A stretch of 64,000 nucleotides of DNA from Burkholderiales bacterium (GTDB lineage Bacteria; Pseudomonadota; Gammaproteobacteria; Burkholderiales; Casimicrobiaceae), in contig JADZDD010000013.1 of assembly GCA_020851235.1 (NCBI GenBank), forward strand, positions 62,001-126,000, given 5' to 3'. The notes below the pieces were generated by a model. That model saw only the letters and a program-made list of their open reading frames with translations, searched no databases and was not told the DNA's origin. Positions 31,143 to 41,126 of this stretch are shown here, in pieces (position 1 is the first letter of the stretch; each line of letters opens with the position of its first letter). A program made the translations under genes and the position numbers.

Positions 31143-31963
31143 CGCTTGCGCCGCCGATAGTGCTTGACGTCGCGGAAGCTGCGCCGTCCGGCGGAGGACA
31201 GGCCGAGGTAGAACTCCTTCACGTCCTCGTTCGCGCCGAGCGCCTTGGCCTCGCCATCCATCACCACGCGGCCGTTTTCGAGGATGTAGCCGTAGTCGGC
31301 GTAGCGCAGCGCGATCGTCGTGTTCTGCTCGGCGAGCAGGAACGACACGCGCTCCTTTCCGTTCAGGTCACGCACGATCTCGAAGATCTCCTCGACGATC
31401 TGCGGCGCGAGCCCCATCGACGGCTCGTCGAGGAGGATCATCGTCGGTCGGGCCATGAGCGCGCGCCCCACGGCGGTCATCTGCTGCTCGCCGCCCGAGG
31501 TGTAGCCGGCAAGGCTCGAGCGCCGGGTCTTCAGGCGCGGGAAATAGTGGTAGACGCGCTCCAGCGCCTGCGCGGTCGCGGCGCGCGACTCCCGCCGCGT
31601 GAACGCTCCGGTGAGGAGGTTCTCCTCGACGGTCAGGTGCGCGAAGCAGTGCCGGCCCTCCATCACCTGGCACACGCCCATGCGCACGAGGTCGTTGGTC
31701 GTGAGCTTGTCCACGCGCGCACCCTTGAACTCGATGGTGCCCTTGGTGACGTCGCCGCGCTCGGCGGCGAGGAGGTTGCTGATCGCCTTCAGCGTCGTGC
31801 TCTTGCCCGCGCCGTTGGCGCCCAGGAGCGCCACGATGCGACCCTCGGGCACCTCGAGCGACACGCCCTTGAGCACCAGGATCACGTGGTCGTAGATCAC
31901 CTCGATGTTGTTCACCGAGAGATACTTCGCGGTGGTGGTGGCGGTGGTGGCGGTGGATTGCAT
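31130..31963 (-). CDS. livF: Branched-chain amino acid-type ABC transporter ATP-binding protein (LivF)
   Basis: LLGANGAGKSTTLKAISNLL...GGEQQMTAVGRALMARPTMILLDEPSMGLAPQIVEEIFEIV. Confidence 0.93.
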   Translation of the reverse strand: MQSTATTATTTAKYLSVNNIEVIYDHVILVLKGVSLEVPEGRIVALLGANGAGKSTTLKAISNLLAAERGDVTKGTIEFKGARVDKLTTNDLVRMGVCQVMEGRHCFAHLTVEENLLTGAFTRRESRAATAQALERVYHYFPRLKTRRSSLAGYTSGGEQQMTAVGRALMARPTMILLDEPSMGLAPQIVEEIFEIVRDLNGKERVSFLLAEQNTTIALRYADYGYILENGRVVMDGEAKALGANEDVKEFYLGLSSAGRRSFRDVKHYRRRKRWLS

Positions 31964-32130
31964 GCTGTCGGCTCTCCGCTGTCAGCGGCCCGCGAGGGCG
32001 ATCGTGGCTGCGCGCCGCATCACTTCGAACGGCGGGCCCAGGGCGCTCGCGGCGGCAAGGATGCATCGCGTCATCGCGACGTGCCCTTGCCGGCCGCGGG
32101 TCACCGGTGGCGGGACGCCAGGGGTTGGCG

Positions 32131-33444
32131 TCAGCCTTCCTTGGCGCAGTCGCGGGGCGTGATCTTCTTCTCCGCGGCGTACTTCGCCGCCCCCGCGTCG
32201 ACCATCTTGCGCACCATCTCCTTGTCACCCGACATGAACGGCGTCAGCGCCTTGAAGCCGTTGCCGTCCCATTGCTGGAAGCGGACCATCCCCGAGCCCT
32301 CGTGGTCGAGGCACGACGTCTTGATCGGCGGGAACATCCCGCCCACGCCGAGTTCCTTGATCCGCGCCTCGGTGAGGTTCAGGTTTTCAAGACCCCAGCG
32401 CACCTGCTCGGGCGTCATCACCTTGCCCTTGCCGAACTTCTCCTGCGCCTTGCGAATCGCCTCGACGATGATGACGCCGTACGACACGCCGCGCGTGTGG
32501 TAGATCGAGCCCAGGCGCGACGGGTCGTCGAGGTTGCCCTTGCCGCTCGCGTAGAGCTTGTTCTTGATGTCCTGCATGACGGGAAAGCCCGTGCCCGGCG
32601 CCGAGAACGCCGCGGTGATGTAGCCCTTGGCCGCGTCGCCGGCGGGAATCACGTCTTCTTCCGAGCCCGCCCACCACACGCCGATCACCTTGTCGCGCGG
32701 GAAGCCGATCTTCGCCGCGGCCTTGAGCGCCGTCGGATTCATGACGCCCCAGCCCCACAGGATCACGTAATCCGGACGCGCCTGCCGGATCTGCAGCCAT
32801 TGCGATTCCTGCGTATTGCCAGGATGCGCGACTGCGATCTTGATGAGCTCGAAGCCGTGCTTGGCGGCGAGCGCCTCGAGCACGGGGATCGGCTCCTTGC
32901 CGAACGCCGAGTCGTGGTACAGGTGGACGATCTTCTTGCCCTTGAGCTTGTCGACGCCACCGACCTTCTGCCCCAGGTACGCGATCATCGCGGCGGCCTG
33001 GCTCCAGTACGTCGTGCCGACGGGAAACACCCACTTGAAGACGCGTCCGTCCGCGGAGTCGGCGCGTCCATAGCCGAACGTGGTCATCGGGATCCCGTCC
33101 TGCGCCACGCGGTCGAGCAGCGCGTAGGCAATGCCGGTGGACAGCGGGTCGATGGTCGAGGCGCCGCCGTGCTTGGTCTTCAGGCGCTCGTAGCACTCGA
33201 CCCCGCGTGAGGTGTTGTACTCGGTCTCGCACTCCTCGTAGATGATCTTGACCCCGTTGACCCCGCCGGTCGCGTTGATGAGATTGAAGTAATCGATCGC
33301 GCCGCCGAAATATCCCGAACCCCCTGCGGCGTACGGCCCGACCCGGTACGACAGGAGCGGGATGAACTGCTCGCCCTGGGCCGTCGCGGTGGCGGCGACG
33401 CCGAGCATGGTGAGACCGAGCAAGGCTGACTTCATTGTCTTCAT
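32131..33444 (-). CDS. Liv-type ABC transporter substrate-binding protein
   Basis: MKTMKSALLGLTMLGVAATATAQGEQFIPLLSYRVGPYAAGGSGYFGGAIDYFNLINATGGVNGVKIIYEECETEYN. Confidence 0.93.
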   Translation of the reverse strand: MKTMKSALLGLTMLGVAATATAQGEQFIPLLSYRVGPYAAGGSGYFGGAIDYFNLINATGGVNGVKIIYEECETEYNTSRGVECYERLKTKHGGASTIDPLSTGIAYALLDRVAQDGIPMTTFGYGRADSADGRVFKWVFPVGTTYWSQAAAMIAYLGQKVGGVDKLKGKKIVHLYHDSAFGKEPIPVLEALAAKHGFELIKIAVAHPGNTQESQWLQIRQARPDYVILWGWGVMNPTALKAAAKIGFPRDKVIGVWWAGSEEDVIPAGDAAKGYITAAFSAPGTGFPVMQDIKNKLYASGKGNLDDPSRLGSIYHTRGVSYGVIIVEAIRKAQEKFGKGKVMTPEQVRWGLENLNLTEARIKELGVGGMFPPIKTSCLDHEGSGMVRFQQWDGNGFKALTPFMSGDKEMVRKMVDAGAAKYAAEKKITPRDCAKEG

Positions 33445-33577
33445 GGTGCTCCTCCTACGCAAATGTCTCCTGGATGGAGATACGAAAGTGACCGCGGGCG
33501 GCGCGTCGTGATCCCGCCGCGTGCATTGTGAGCCCTCGCAGCCGGTCGCCCGCGCTTGCGTCCCACCGGCAGCGCGG

Positions 33578-34654
33578 TCAGTACGGGAACGGCCATAGCC
33601 GAAGCTTCTCCTTGGCGATCTGCCACAGCCGCGCCAGCCCATGCGGCTCGACGATGAGGAAGAAGATGATGAGGGCGCCGAAGGCCATGAGCTCGAGGTT
33701 CGACGTGATCGCCTTCGACAGCGGCAAGTGCACCGTCGTCTCGAGGAAGGCGACGACGAGGCTCAGGAACACGGGCAGGAGCGTGATGAAGGCGCTGCCC
33801 AGGAACGAGCCCAGGATCGAGCCGACGCCGCCGATGATGATCATGAACAGGATGCGAAACGACAGGTCGAGGTTGTACGCCTCGGGCTCGACGGTGCCCA
33901 GATACAGGTACGCGTACAGCGCACCGGCTACGCCGCAGTAGAACGAGCTGATCGCAAACGCGGTGAGCTTCGCCGGCATCAGGCGAATGCCGATCACCTC
34001 GGCCGCGACGTCCATGTCGCGCACCGCCATCCACGAGCGCCCGGTATTGCTGCGCACGAGGTTCTTCGCGGCGAGCGCCAGCAGCGAGACGATGACGAGC
34101 ACCAGGAGGTAGCGCGATTCCGGCGACACGAATTCGTAGCCCAGGATCGTCACCTCCTGCGCCGTGATCACCCCGGACGAGCTGTAGTTCGAGAACCAGC
34201 CGATCTTGGCGAGGCACCACACGATGAAGAACTGCGCGGCGAGCGTGGTCACCGCGAGGTAGAAGCCGCGGATGCGCAGGCTCGGCAGCCCGAACACCAT
34301 GCCGACGAGCGCGCTGATGCCGCCGCTGAGAGCGAATGCGACGAGGATCGGCATCCCCGGCACGCGCAGCATGAAGTTGTACGACGCGAAGGCGCCGATC
34401 GCCATGAATGCGGCAGTGCCGAGCGAGAGCTGGCCGCAGTATCCGGTCAGGATGTTGAGCCCGATCGCGGCGAGGGAGAGGATGAGGAAGGGCGTGAGGA
34501 TCGCGGTGAAGATGTAGGGGGTCGCGACGAACGGCATCACGAGGTACGCGAGCACCAGGATGACCGCGATGCCGATCCGGTCCTGGCGGATCGGGAAAAT
34601 CGCGGCGTCCGCCTCGTAGGACGTCTTGAACTGGCCAGCTTCGCGATAGATCAT
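33578..34654 (-). CDS. livM: Liv-type ABC transporter permease (LivM)
   Basis: LILSLAAIGLNILTGYCGQLSLGTAAFMAIGAFASYNFMLR...YFIIGGVGSILGSFLG-type motif (MIIIGGVGSILGSFLGSAFI). Confidence 0.93.
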   Translation of the reverse strand: MIYREAGQFKTSYEADAAIFPIRQDRIGIAVILVLAYLVMPFVATPYIFTAILTPFLILSLAAIGLNILTGYCGQLSLGTAAFMAIGAFASYNFMLRVPGMPILVAFALSGGISALVGMVFGLPSLRIRGFYLAVTTLAAQFFIVWCLAKIGWFSNYSSSGVITAQEVTILGYEFVSPESRYLLVLVIVSLLALAAKNLVRSNTGRSWMAVRDMDVAAEVIGIRLMPAKLTAFAISSFYCGVAGALYAYLYLGTVEPEAYNLDLSFRILFMIIIGGVGSILGSFLGSAFITLLPVFLSLVVAFLETTVHLPLSKAITSNLELMAFGALIIFFLIVEPHGLARLWQIAKEKLRLWPFPY

Positions 34655-34696
34655 CGGTCGGGTGCGGGGTCGTGGTCGTGGCGGTGGGGAACGACG

Positions 34697-35590
34697 TCAG
34701 ATGCGACGGATGATCTTCTCGCCGAAGATGCCTTCCGGGCGCACGAGCAGGAAGACGAGCGCCAGCATGTACGGGAACCAGCCCTCGATCCCGCCGCCGA
34801 CGAGCGGCCCGAAGTAGACCTCGGCAAGCTTCTCGGTGGCGCCGATGATGAGTCCCCCGACGATCGCGCCGGGCACCGACTCGAAGCCGCCGAGGATGAG
34901 CACCGGCAGCGCCTTGAGCGCAACGAAGGTGAGGGCGAACTGCACGCCGTTGCGCGCGCCCCACAGCAGCCCCGCGACGAGGGCGAGGAATCCGGCCACG
35001 CCCCACACGATCCCCCAGATCTGCTGCAGCGGAATGCCGACGGCAAGCGCCGCCTGGTGGTCGTCGGCGACCGCGCGCAGCGCGCGGCCGATGCGGGTGC
35101 GACTGAAGAAGAGCGCGAGTCCCGTGACGAGGAGCGCCGCGACACCCGCCGCCGTGAGGTCGAACTTCGAGATCATCATGTTCAGGTGGTCCGACACCCA
35201 CGCGATCGGCTCGTCCTGCAAGCCGAGGTCGAGGGCGCGCACGTTCGCGCCCCACATCATCTGCGCGAGACCCTCGACGAAGAAGGCGAGCCCGATCGTG
35301 GCCATGAACAGCGTGATCTGCGGCTGGTTCACGAGCGGCCGCAAGACGATGCGCTCGGTCAACAGCCCCAGGATCACCATGACGACGAGCGTGATCGGAA
35401 TCGCGAGCCACGGCGACAGGTCGAACTCGAGCAGTCCGACGTAGGTCAGCGCCGCGAAGAAGACCATCCCGCCCTGCGCGAAGTTGAGCACGCCGGACGC
35501 CTTGTAGATCAGCACGAACCCCAGGGCGACGAGCGAATACATCACGCCCGAGAGGAGGCCACCGATCAGGACTTCGAGAAAGAAGGACAT
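34697..35590 (-). CDS. livH: Liv-type ABC transporter permease (LivH)
   Basis: GLLSGVMYSLVALGFVLIYKASGVLNFAQGGMVFFAALTYVGLL. Confidence 0.95.
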   Translation of the reverse strand: MSFFLEVLIGGLLSGVMYSLVALGFVLIYKASGVLNFAQGGMVFFAALTYVGLLEFDLSPWLAIPITLVVMVILGLLTERIVLRPLVNQPQITLFMATIGLAFFVEGLAQMMWGANVRALDLGLQDEPIAWVSDHLNMMISKFDLTAAGVAALLVTGLALFFSRTRIGRALRAVADDHQAALAVGIPLQQIWGIVWGVAGFLALVAGLLWGARNGVQFALTFVALKALPVLILGGFESVPGAIVGGLIIGATEKLAEVYFGPLVGGGIEGWFPYMLALVFLLVRPEGIFGEKIIRRI

Positions 35591-35641
35591 GGTGGAGGGT
35601 CGAAGGTCGTCGTGCGTGGAGCGGTGTGGCGCGCCGCGGCG

Positions 35642-36433
35642 TCAGTGCGCAACGCCCAGGTAGGCGGCGATCACGGCCTTGTCGGCGCGCACCTCGTCGG
35701 GGGTGCCGTCGCCGATCTTCTTGCCGTAGTCGAGGACGACTACGCGGTCGGAGATGTCCATCACGACCCCCATGTCGTGCTCGATCAGCACGATCGTCGT
35801 GCCGTACTGCTCGTTGACGTCGAGGATGAAGCGACACATGTCCTGCTTCTCCTCGACGTTCATGCCCGCCATCGGCTCGTCGAGGAGCAAAAGCGTCGGC
35901 TCCGCGGCGAGCGCGCGCGCGAGCTCGACCCGCTTTTGCAGTCCGTACGGCAGGCGGCCGACGGGCGTCTTGCGGATGTGCTGGATCTCGAGGAAGTCGA
36001 TCACCTCCTCGACCTTGAGGCGGTTGGCGAGCTCCTCGCGCTTCGCACGCCCGAACCAGATCGCCTGCTCGAAGATGCCGGCCTTCATCTTGAGGTTGCG
36101 TCCGGTCATGATGTTGTCGAGCACGCTCATCCCGCGAAACAGTGCGATGTTCTGGAACGTGCGCGCAATGCCGTTCTTGGCGACCTCGTGCGAATCCATG
36201 TCGCGGCGCACCTGGCCCCGGAAGGTGATCGTCCCCTCCTGCGGGCGGTAGACCCCGTTGATGACGTTGAGCATCGAGCTCTTGCCGGCGCCGTTGGGGC
36301 CGATGATGGCCCGGATCTCGTGCTCGCGCACGTCGAAGCTGATGTCGGTGAGCGCCTTCACCCCACCGAACGCGAGCGAGATGCGCTCGAGTTGGAGGAT
36401 GACCTCACCGCCACCGCGTGCGGGACCCGTCAC
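35642..36433 (-). CDS. livG: Liv-type ABC transporter ATP-binding protein (LivG)
   Basis: VILQLERISLAFGGVKALTDISFDVREHEIRAIIGPNGAGKSSMLNVINGVYRPQEGTITF; GTG start at 36433, nearly abutting upstream gene. Confidence 0.94.
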   Translation of the reverse strand: MTGPARGGGEVILQLERISLAFGGVKALTDISFDVREHEIRAIIGPNGAGKSSMLNVINGVYRPQEGTITFRGQVRRDMDSHEVAKNGIARTFQNIALFRGMSVLDNIMTGRNLKMKAGIFEQAIWFGRAKREELANRLKVEEVIDFLEIQHIRKTPVGRLPYGLQKRVELARALAAEPTLLLLDEPMAGMNVEEKQDMCRFILDVNEQYGTTIVLIEHDMGVVMDISDRVVVLDYGKKIGDGTPDEVRADKAVIAAYLGVAH

Positions 36434-36434
36434 G

Positions 36435-38375
36435 TCACGCCGCCTTGCCGCTGACCGCCGGGTACGTCTTCGCGTCGGCAATGACGATGTCCGCGGCCAC
36501 CATCCGGCTGCGGCCATCCTCGAAGCGCACGAGCGTCTCGATGTGCTGCACGTCGCGGCCGGCGTACATGGCATCGATCAGCACGGCGTACTTCTCGGCG
36601 ACGAAGCGACGCCGGACCTTGCGCGTGCGCGTGAGCTCGTCGTCGTCGGGATCGAGCTCCTTGTGCAGGACGAGGAAGCGATGCACCTGCGACTGCGCGA
36701 GCTCCCCCTCGTGCGCGAGTTCGGCGTTGACCTTGTCGACGCAATCGCGCACGAGCTCGTAGACCTCGGGCTTGGCGGCCAGGTCCATGTAGCCCGAGTA
36801 CGCGAGCCCGCGCCGCTCGGCCCAGTTGCCGACCGAGCCCATGTCGATGTTGACGAATGCGCACACGCGGTCGCGCCCGTCGCCGAACGCCACCGCTTCC
36901 TTGATGTGCGCGAAGAACTTGAGCTTGTTCTCGATGTAGTTGGGCGCGAACATCGCACCGCTTGCGAGCTTGCCCACGTCCTTGGCCCGATCGATGATCT
37001 TGAGCTGCCCGGAGTCGTCGAGGAAGCCTGCATCGCCGGTATGGAAGAAGCCCTCGGCGTCGATCGACTCGGCGGTGGCGTCGGGCCGGTTGTAGTACTC
37101 GGTGAGCAGCATCGGCCCGCGCACCAGGACCTCGCCGCCGGCGTCGATCTTGAGCTCCACGCCGGGCGCGGGAATGCCCACCGCGTCGAGCTTCACGTCG
37201 TCATCGGGCTGCAGGCACGCGTACGCGCAGGTCTCGGTCTGGCCGTAGAGCTGCTTCAGGTTGATGCCGATCGAGCGATAGAAGCGGAACAGGTCGGGCC
37301 CGATCGCCGCGCCTGCGGTGTACGCGACGCGGATGCGGCTCATGCCGAGCACGTTGCGCAGCGGCCCGTAGACGAGAGCGTTGCCGATCGCGTAGTGCAG
37401 GCGCTGCGCCAGCGGCACCGGCTTGCCGCCCAGGATCTCGGCGCCGCAGCGGCGCGCCACACCCATGAAGTAGCGGTAGAGCCAGCGCTTGAGGGCCCCG
37501 GCGTCCTCCATGCGGATCGTCACCTGCGTGAGCAGGTTCTCGAAGACGCGCGGCGGGGCGAAGTAGTACGTGGGGCCGATCTCGCGCAGGTCGGTCATCA
37601 CGGTGTCGCCCGATTCGGGGCAGTTGATGGTGAAGCCGGCGACGAGCCACTGCGCGACGGAGAAGAGATGGTCGCCGACCCAGGCCATCGGCAGGTACGA
37701 CAGGACGCTGTCGGAGGCGTCGAGGTGATCGAACTCGCAGCCGCCCTTCGCCGCGGCAATGAATGCCGCGTGACTCGCGCGCACGCCCTTGGGGCGACCC
37801 GTCGTCCCCGACGTGTAGAGCATCACCGAGACGTCGTCGCTGCTCCCCTTGGCGACCTCGGCCTCGTACCAGCCCGGATGGTCGCGATCGAAGGCGCGGC
37901 CGTCCGCGACGAGCTGGTCGTACGCGGTGAGCCCCTCGTAGTGGCGCAGGCCCCGCGGATCGTCGTAGAAGATGTGTGCGAGCGTCGGCACCTCGGGCCT
38001 CGACTCGAGGAGCTTGTCGACCTGCTCCTGGTCCTCGACGATCGCGTAGGCGATCGCCGCGTCGTTGAGGACGTAGACGAAATCGACGGCCGGCGCGTCC
38101 TGGTACATCGGCACCGGCACGCCGCCCAGCGCCTGCGCGGCGAGCATCGCCCAGTACAGGCGGGGTCGGTTGTCACCGACGATGGCAAGATGCATCCCGC
38201 GCGTGAAGCCATGCGCGGCGAGACCGCAGGCGATCGCGCGCACCTCGTCGGCGACCTCGCGCCACGTCCACGTCTGCCAGATGCCGAGATCCTTCTCGCG
38301 CGTGGCCGGATGTTCCGGGCGCACCCGCGCATGCTGCATGAGCAGGCGCGGAAACGTATCCTGCGCTGGTTCCAT
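36435..38375 (-). CDS. AMP-dependent long-chain fatty acid/aromatic acyl-CoA synthetase-like protein
   Basis: DDVSVMLYTSGTTGRPKGVRASHAAF...YGQTETCAYACLQPDDDVKLDAVGIPAPGVELKI...GFFHTGDAGFLDDSGQLKIIDRAKDVGKLASG. Confidence 0.93.
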   Translation of the reverse strand: MEPAQDTFPRLLMQHARVRPEHPATREKDLGIWQTWTWREVADEVRAIACGLAAHGFTRGMHLAIVGDNRPRLYWAMLAAQALGGVPVPMYQDAPAVDFVYVLNDAAIAYAIVEDQEQVDKLLESRPEVPTLAHIFYDDPRGLRHYEGLTAYDQLVADGRAFDRDHPGWYEAEVAKGSSDDVSVMLYTSGTTGRPKGVRASHAAFIAAAKGGCEFDHLDASDSVLSYLPMAWVGDHLFSVAQWLVAGFTINCPESGDTVMTDLREIGPTYYFAPPRVFENLLTQVTIRMEDAGALKRWLYRYFMGVARRCGAEILGGKPVPLAQRLHYAIGNALVYGPLRNVLGMSRIRVAYTAGAAIGPDLFRFYRSIGINLKQLYGQTETCAYACLQPDDDVKLDAVGIPAPGVELKIDAGGEVLVRGPMLLTEYYNRPDATAESIDAEGFFHTGDAGFLDDSGQLKIIDRAKDVGKLASGAMFAPNYIENKLKFFAHIKEAVAFGDGRDRVCAFVNIDMGSVGNWAERRGLAYSGYMDLAAKPEVYELVRDCVDKVNAELAHEGELAQSQVHRFLVLHKELDPDDDELTRTRKVRRRFVAEKYAVLIDAMYAGRDVQHIETLVRFEDGRSRMVAADIVIADAKTYPAVSGKAA

Positions 38376-38611
38376 CGACTTCCTCCTGGAAGCATCACCG
38401 CGACTTCGCGGCGCCCTCTTGTCGGGGCATGCATCGCCGCCATCTTAGCCGGTCGGTACCTCCGGCCGCCAGCGGCGCGTGCTCCGCTGGCACGCGGTCG
38501 CGGCTTAGAATCGGCGGTGCGGACGTTGATTTTCGCGCACTGTAGGGCGCCGTGGCGCCCGAAGCTGTCGTCTCGCCGACAATCGGCGGGCGCGTCCGCC
38601 CCGTCCGACCC

Positions 38612-39286
38612 ATGACCACGTTCGCCGCCATGCTCCGTGCCGCACCCTGGGCAGCAACGCTCGCCCCGGGTGATCTGGCTCGCGTCGAGAGCGAAACGCT
38701 GGTGCGCACCTGCGCGAGCGGCACCCTCGTGTGTCGCAGGGGCGAGACGGTGGAGGCATGGATCGGCGTGGTCGACGGCCTCGTGAAGATGACCAACGTG
38801 TCGGCCGACGGCAAGCCGACGAGCTTCGTCGGCGTGAGTTCGGGTGGATGGTTCGGTGAAGGCTCGGTCCTGAAGGACGAGCCGCGCCGCTACGACATCG
38901 TCGCGCTACGCGAGAGCGTCATCGCGTACCTGCCGAAGGCGACGTTCCTGTGGCTGCTCGACATCAGCATGCCGTTCAACCGCTTCATCATCACGCAGTT
39001 GAACGAGCGGCTCGGACAGTTCATCGGCATGGTCGAGCACGATCGCCTGCTGGGGCCGGAGGCGCGGCTTGCGCACTGCCTCGCGGCCATGTTCAATCCG
39101 GTGCTCAATCCCGGCGTGCAGCCGTCGCTGCCGATCTCGCAGGAGGAGTTCGCCCAGTTGGCAGGGCTGTCGCGGCAACGCGCCAATCAGGCGCTGCAAC
39201 GTCTCGAACAGGCGGGGCTCGTGCGCATCGACTACGGCGGCGTCACCGTACGCGACCTTGCCGGACTGCGCCAGTTCCAGGGTTGA
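38612..39286 (+). CDS. Crp/Fnr family transcriptional regulator
   Basis: cNMP-binding-like beta-roll (GWFGEGSVLKDEPRRYDIVALRESVIAYLPKATF), C-terminal HTH ISQEEFAQLAGLSRQRANQALQRLEQAGLVRIDYGGVTVRDLAGLRQ. Confidence 0.93.
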   Translation: MTTFAAMLRAAPWAATLAPGDLARVESETLVRTCASGTLVCRRGETVEAWIGVVDGLVKMTNVSADGKPTSFVGVSSGGWFGEGSVLKDEPRRYDIVALRESVIAYLPKATFLWLLDISMPFNRFIITQLNERLGQFIGMVEHDRLLGPEARLAHCLAAMFNPVLNPGVQPSLPISQEEFAQLAGLSRQRANQALQRLEQAGLVRIDYGGVTVRDLAGLRQFQG

Positions 39287-39327
39287 CGCAACCGCGGCGC
39301 GCCCCCCGCCGCGGCGCGCCCCCGTCG

Positions 39328-40182
39328 TCAACCGTAGGTGTAGAACCCGCGTCCCGTCTTGCGCCCGAGCCAGCCGGCCGCGACCATCTCCTTCAGCAGC
39401 GGCGCGGGACGGTACTTCGAATCGTTGAAGTCGGCGTAGAAGACGTTCATCACCGCGAGCACGACGTCGAGCCCGATGAGGTCGCACAGCGCGAGTGGCC
39501 CGATCGGATGTGCGCAGCCGAGCTTCATGCCGTCGTCGATCGCCTGCGCCGACGCGAGCCCTTCCTGGAGCGCGAAGATCGCCTCGTTGAGCATCGGGCA
39601 CAGGATGCGATTGACGGCGAAGCCGGGACTGTTCTTGACCACGATCGGCGTCTTGCCCAGGCGACGGGCGAACGCGGCGGCGGCCTCGACCGCGGCGTCG
39701 GAGGTCTGCAGGCCGCGCACGAGTTCGACCAGCGCCATGAGCGGCACCGGATTGAAGAAGTGCACGCCGAGGAAGGCTTCCGGCCGCGGCATCACCGCGC
39801 CCAGTGTCGTGATCGAGATCGACGACGTGTTCGACGCGATGAGCGCGTCGGCCCCGGCGAGCGCGCCGACTTCGCGCAGGATCTTGAGCTTGAGGTCGAG
39901 ATTCTCGGTGGCCGCCTCGATGACGAGATCGCAAGGCCCGAGTGCCGCGTACTCGACGGTGCCGTGGATCCGACCCACGATCGCGGTCTTGTCCGCGGCG
40001 CCGAGCTTCTCCTTCTTGACGAGCCGGTCGAGGCTGCCCGCGATCGTCGCCAGACCACGGTCCACCGCTGCCTTCGACACGTCGACCATCACGGTGTCGA
40101 GACCCGCGGCCGCACAGGCCTGCGCGATGCCGTTGCCCATGGTGCCCGCGCCGATGACGCCTACCCGTTCGATCGTTGCCAT
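39328..40182 (-). CDS. 3-hydroxyacyl/3-hydroxybutyryl-CoA dehydrogenase
   Basis: VGVIGAGTMGNGIAQACAAAGLDTVMVDVS...ALIASNTSSISITTLGAVMPRPEAFLGVHFFNPVPLMALVELV...GRKTGRGFYTYG. Confidence 0.95.
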   Translation of the reverse strand: MATIERVGVIGAGTMGNGIAQACAAAGLDTVMVDVSKAAVDRGLATIAGSLDRLVKKEKLGAADKTAIVGRIHGTVEYAALGPCDLVIEAATENLDLKLKILREVGALAGADALIASNTSSISITTLGAVMPRPEAFLGVHFFNPVPLMALVELVRGLQTSDAAVEAAAAFARRLGKTPIVVKNSPGFAVNRILCPMLNEAIFALQEGLASAQAIDDGMKLGCAHPIGPLALCDLIGLDVVLAVMNVFYADFNDSKYRPAPLLKEMVAAGWLGRKTGRGFYTYG

Positions 40183-40258
40183 ATGCGTTGCCTTGTCGGT
40201 GGTGGTCGAGAAGAGCCCATGATTATGCCGCCTTCCTCCGCCCGCGGATCGCGGCCGC

Positions 40259-41071
40259 TCACGACCACTCGGGAACTGCCGGCACGCGCAGCCGCTCGAT
40301 CTGCGGCAGGTCGAAGCCGAAGTGGCGCGCGACCAGAACGCGCAACGCGTGCCGGTCGGCCAGCACGTGCTGCTCGAAGTGGTCGCCCTCGCGCACGGTC
40401 ACGTCGCGATTCATGACGCTGATGCGCCCGCCCGGGGTCAGCGCCCGCAGCATGAGGCGTTGGCGAAACGGCGAGCCCGGATACGTCGCCGTGAAGTGGT
40501 TGCCCATCTCGAAGTCGATCGGATTGTCGTGCTCGAGAGTGCTGACCCAGCACTCCTGCGCCCGACCATCGACGTCGGCGTGGAGCACCCAGTGCCGGTC
40601 GTCGCGCGTGAACCAGTGCGTTTGCACGCCGTCGCTCGTACGCAGCCCTTCGACGAGCGGTAGCGGCACGCCGGCCGCGAGACCGCCGAAGCCCGGGTCG
40701 ACGACGCAAGGCCCCTCGGGCAGCGGCACGGCGAGGAACATGTGCGCGCGCGAGGCCACCTGTCGCGGTACGTAGGTGATGACGCGCGCGAGGTGCGGCA
40801 CCGGCGCGAAGCCCAGGGACTCCAGCACCGCCTTGAACAGCGTCGCGTGCTCGAAGCAGTAGCCGCCGCGCTTCGCCTGCACGAGCTTCGCCTGCAGCGC
40901 GGCGAGATCGAGTGCGACCTCGCGACCCAACAGGACGTCGATGTTCTCGAAGGGAATGGCGCGCATGTGCGCGCGCAACACGGCGGTGAGCGTGGCGAGG
41001 TCGGGCTGGCTGCGCTCCTGCCAGCCGATGCGGGCACGATAGCCGTCGAGGTCGAACGGGGTGGTGGACAT
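40259..41071 (-). CDS. Arylamine N-acetyltransferase
   Basis: DLDGYRARIGW...LRAHMRAIPFENIDVLLGREVALDLAALQAKLVQAKRGGYCFEHATLFKAVLESLGF, Cys-His-Asp context (RAHMFL, VVDPGFG). Confidence 0.94.
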   Translation of the reverse strand: MSTTPFDLDGYRARIGWQERSQPDLATLTAVLRAHMRAIPFENIDVLLGREVALDLAALQAKLVQAKRGGYCFEHATLFKAVLESLGFAPVPHLARVITYVPRQVASRAHMFLAVPLPEGPCVVDPGFGGLAAGVPLPLVEGLRTSDGVQTHWFTRDDRHWVLHADVDGRAQECWVSTLEHDNPIDFEMGNHFTATYPGSPFRQRLMLRALTPGGRISVMNRDVTVREGDHFEQHVLADRHALRVLVARHFGFDLPQIERLRVPAVPEWS

Positions 41072-41126
41072 CCTTGGGCTCCGGAAGCGTTTCCTCGCGA
41101 TCGGGCGCCGGCGCCACGCGGGCGCG

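Noticed and set aside
31921-31965. GGT/GGC triplet tract considered as possible CRISPR-like or structural repeat
   Set aside because: Short trinucleotide run inside the LivF coding region; no spacer organisation. Kept only as a low-interest finding.
33641-36454. 937-aa + ORF antisense to livM/livH/livG
   Set aside because: Shadow of Liv genes; no domain signal.
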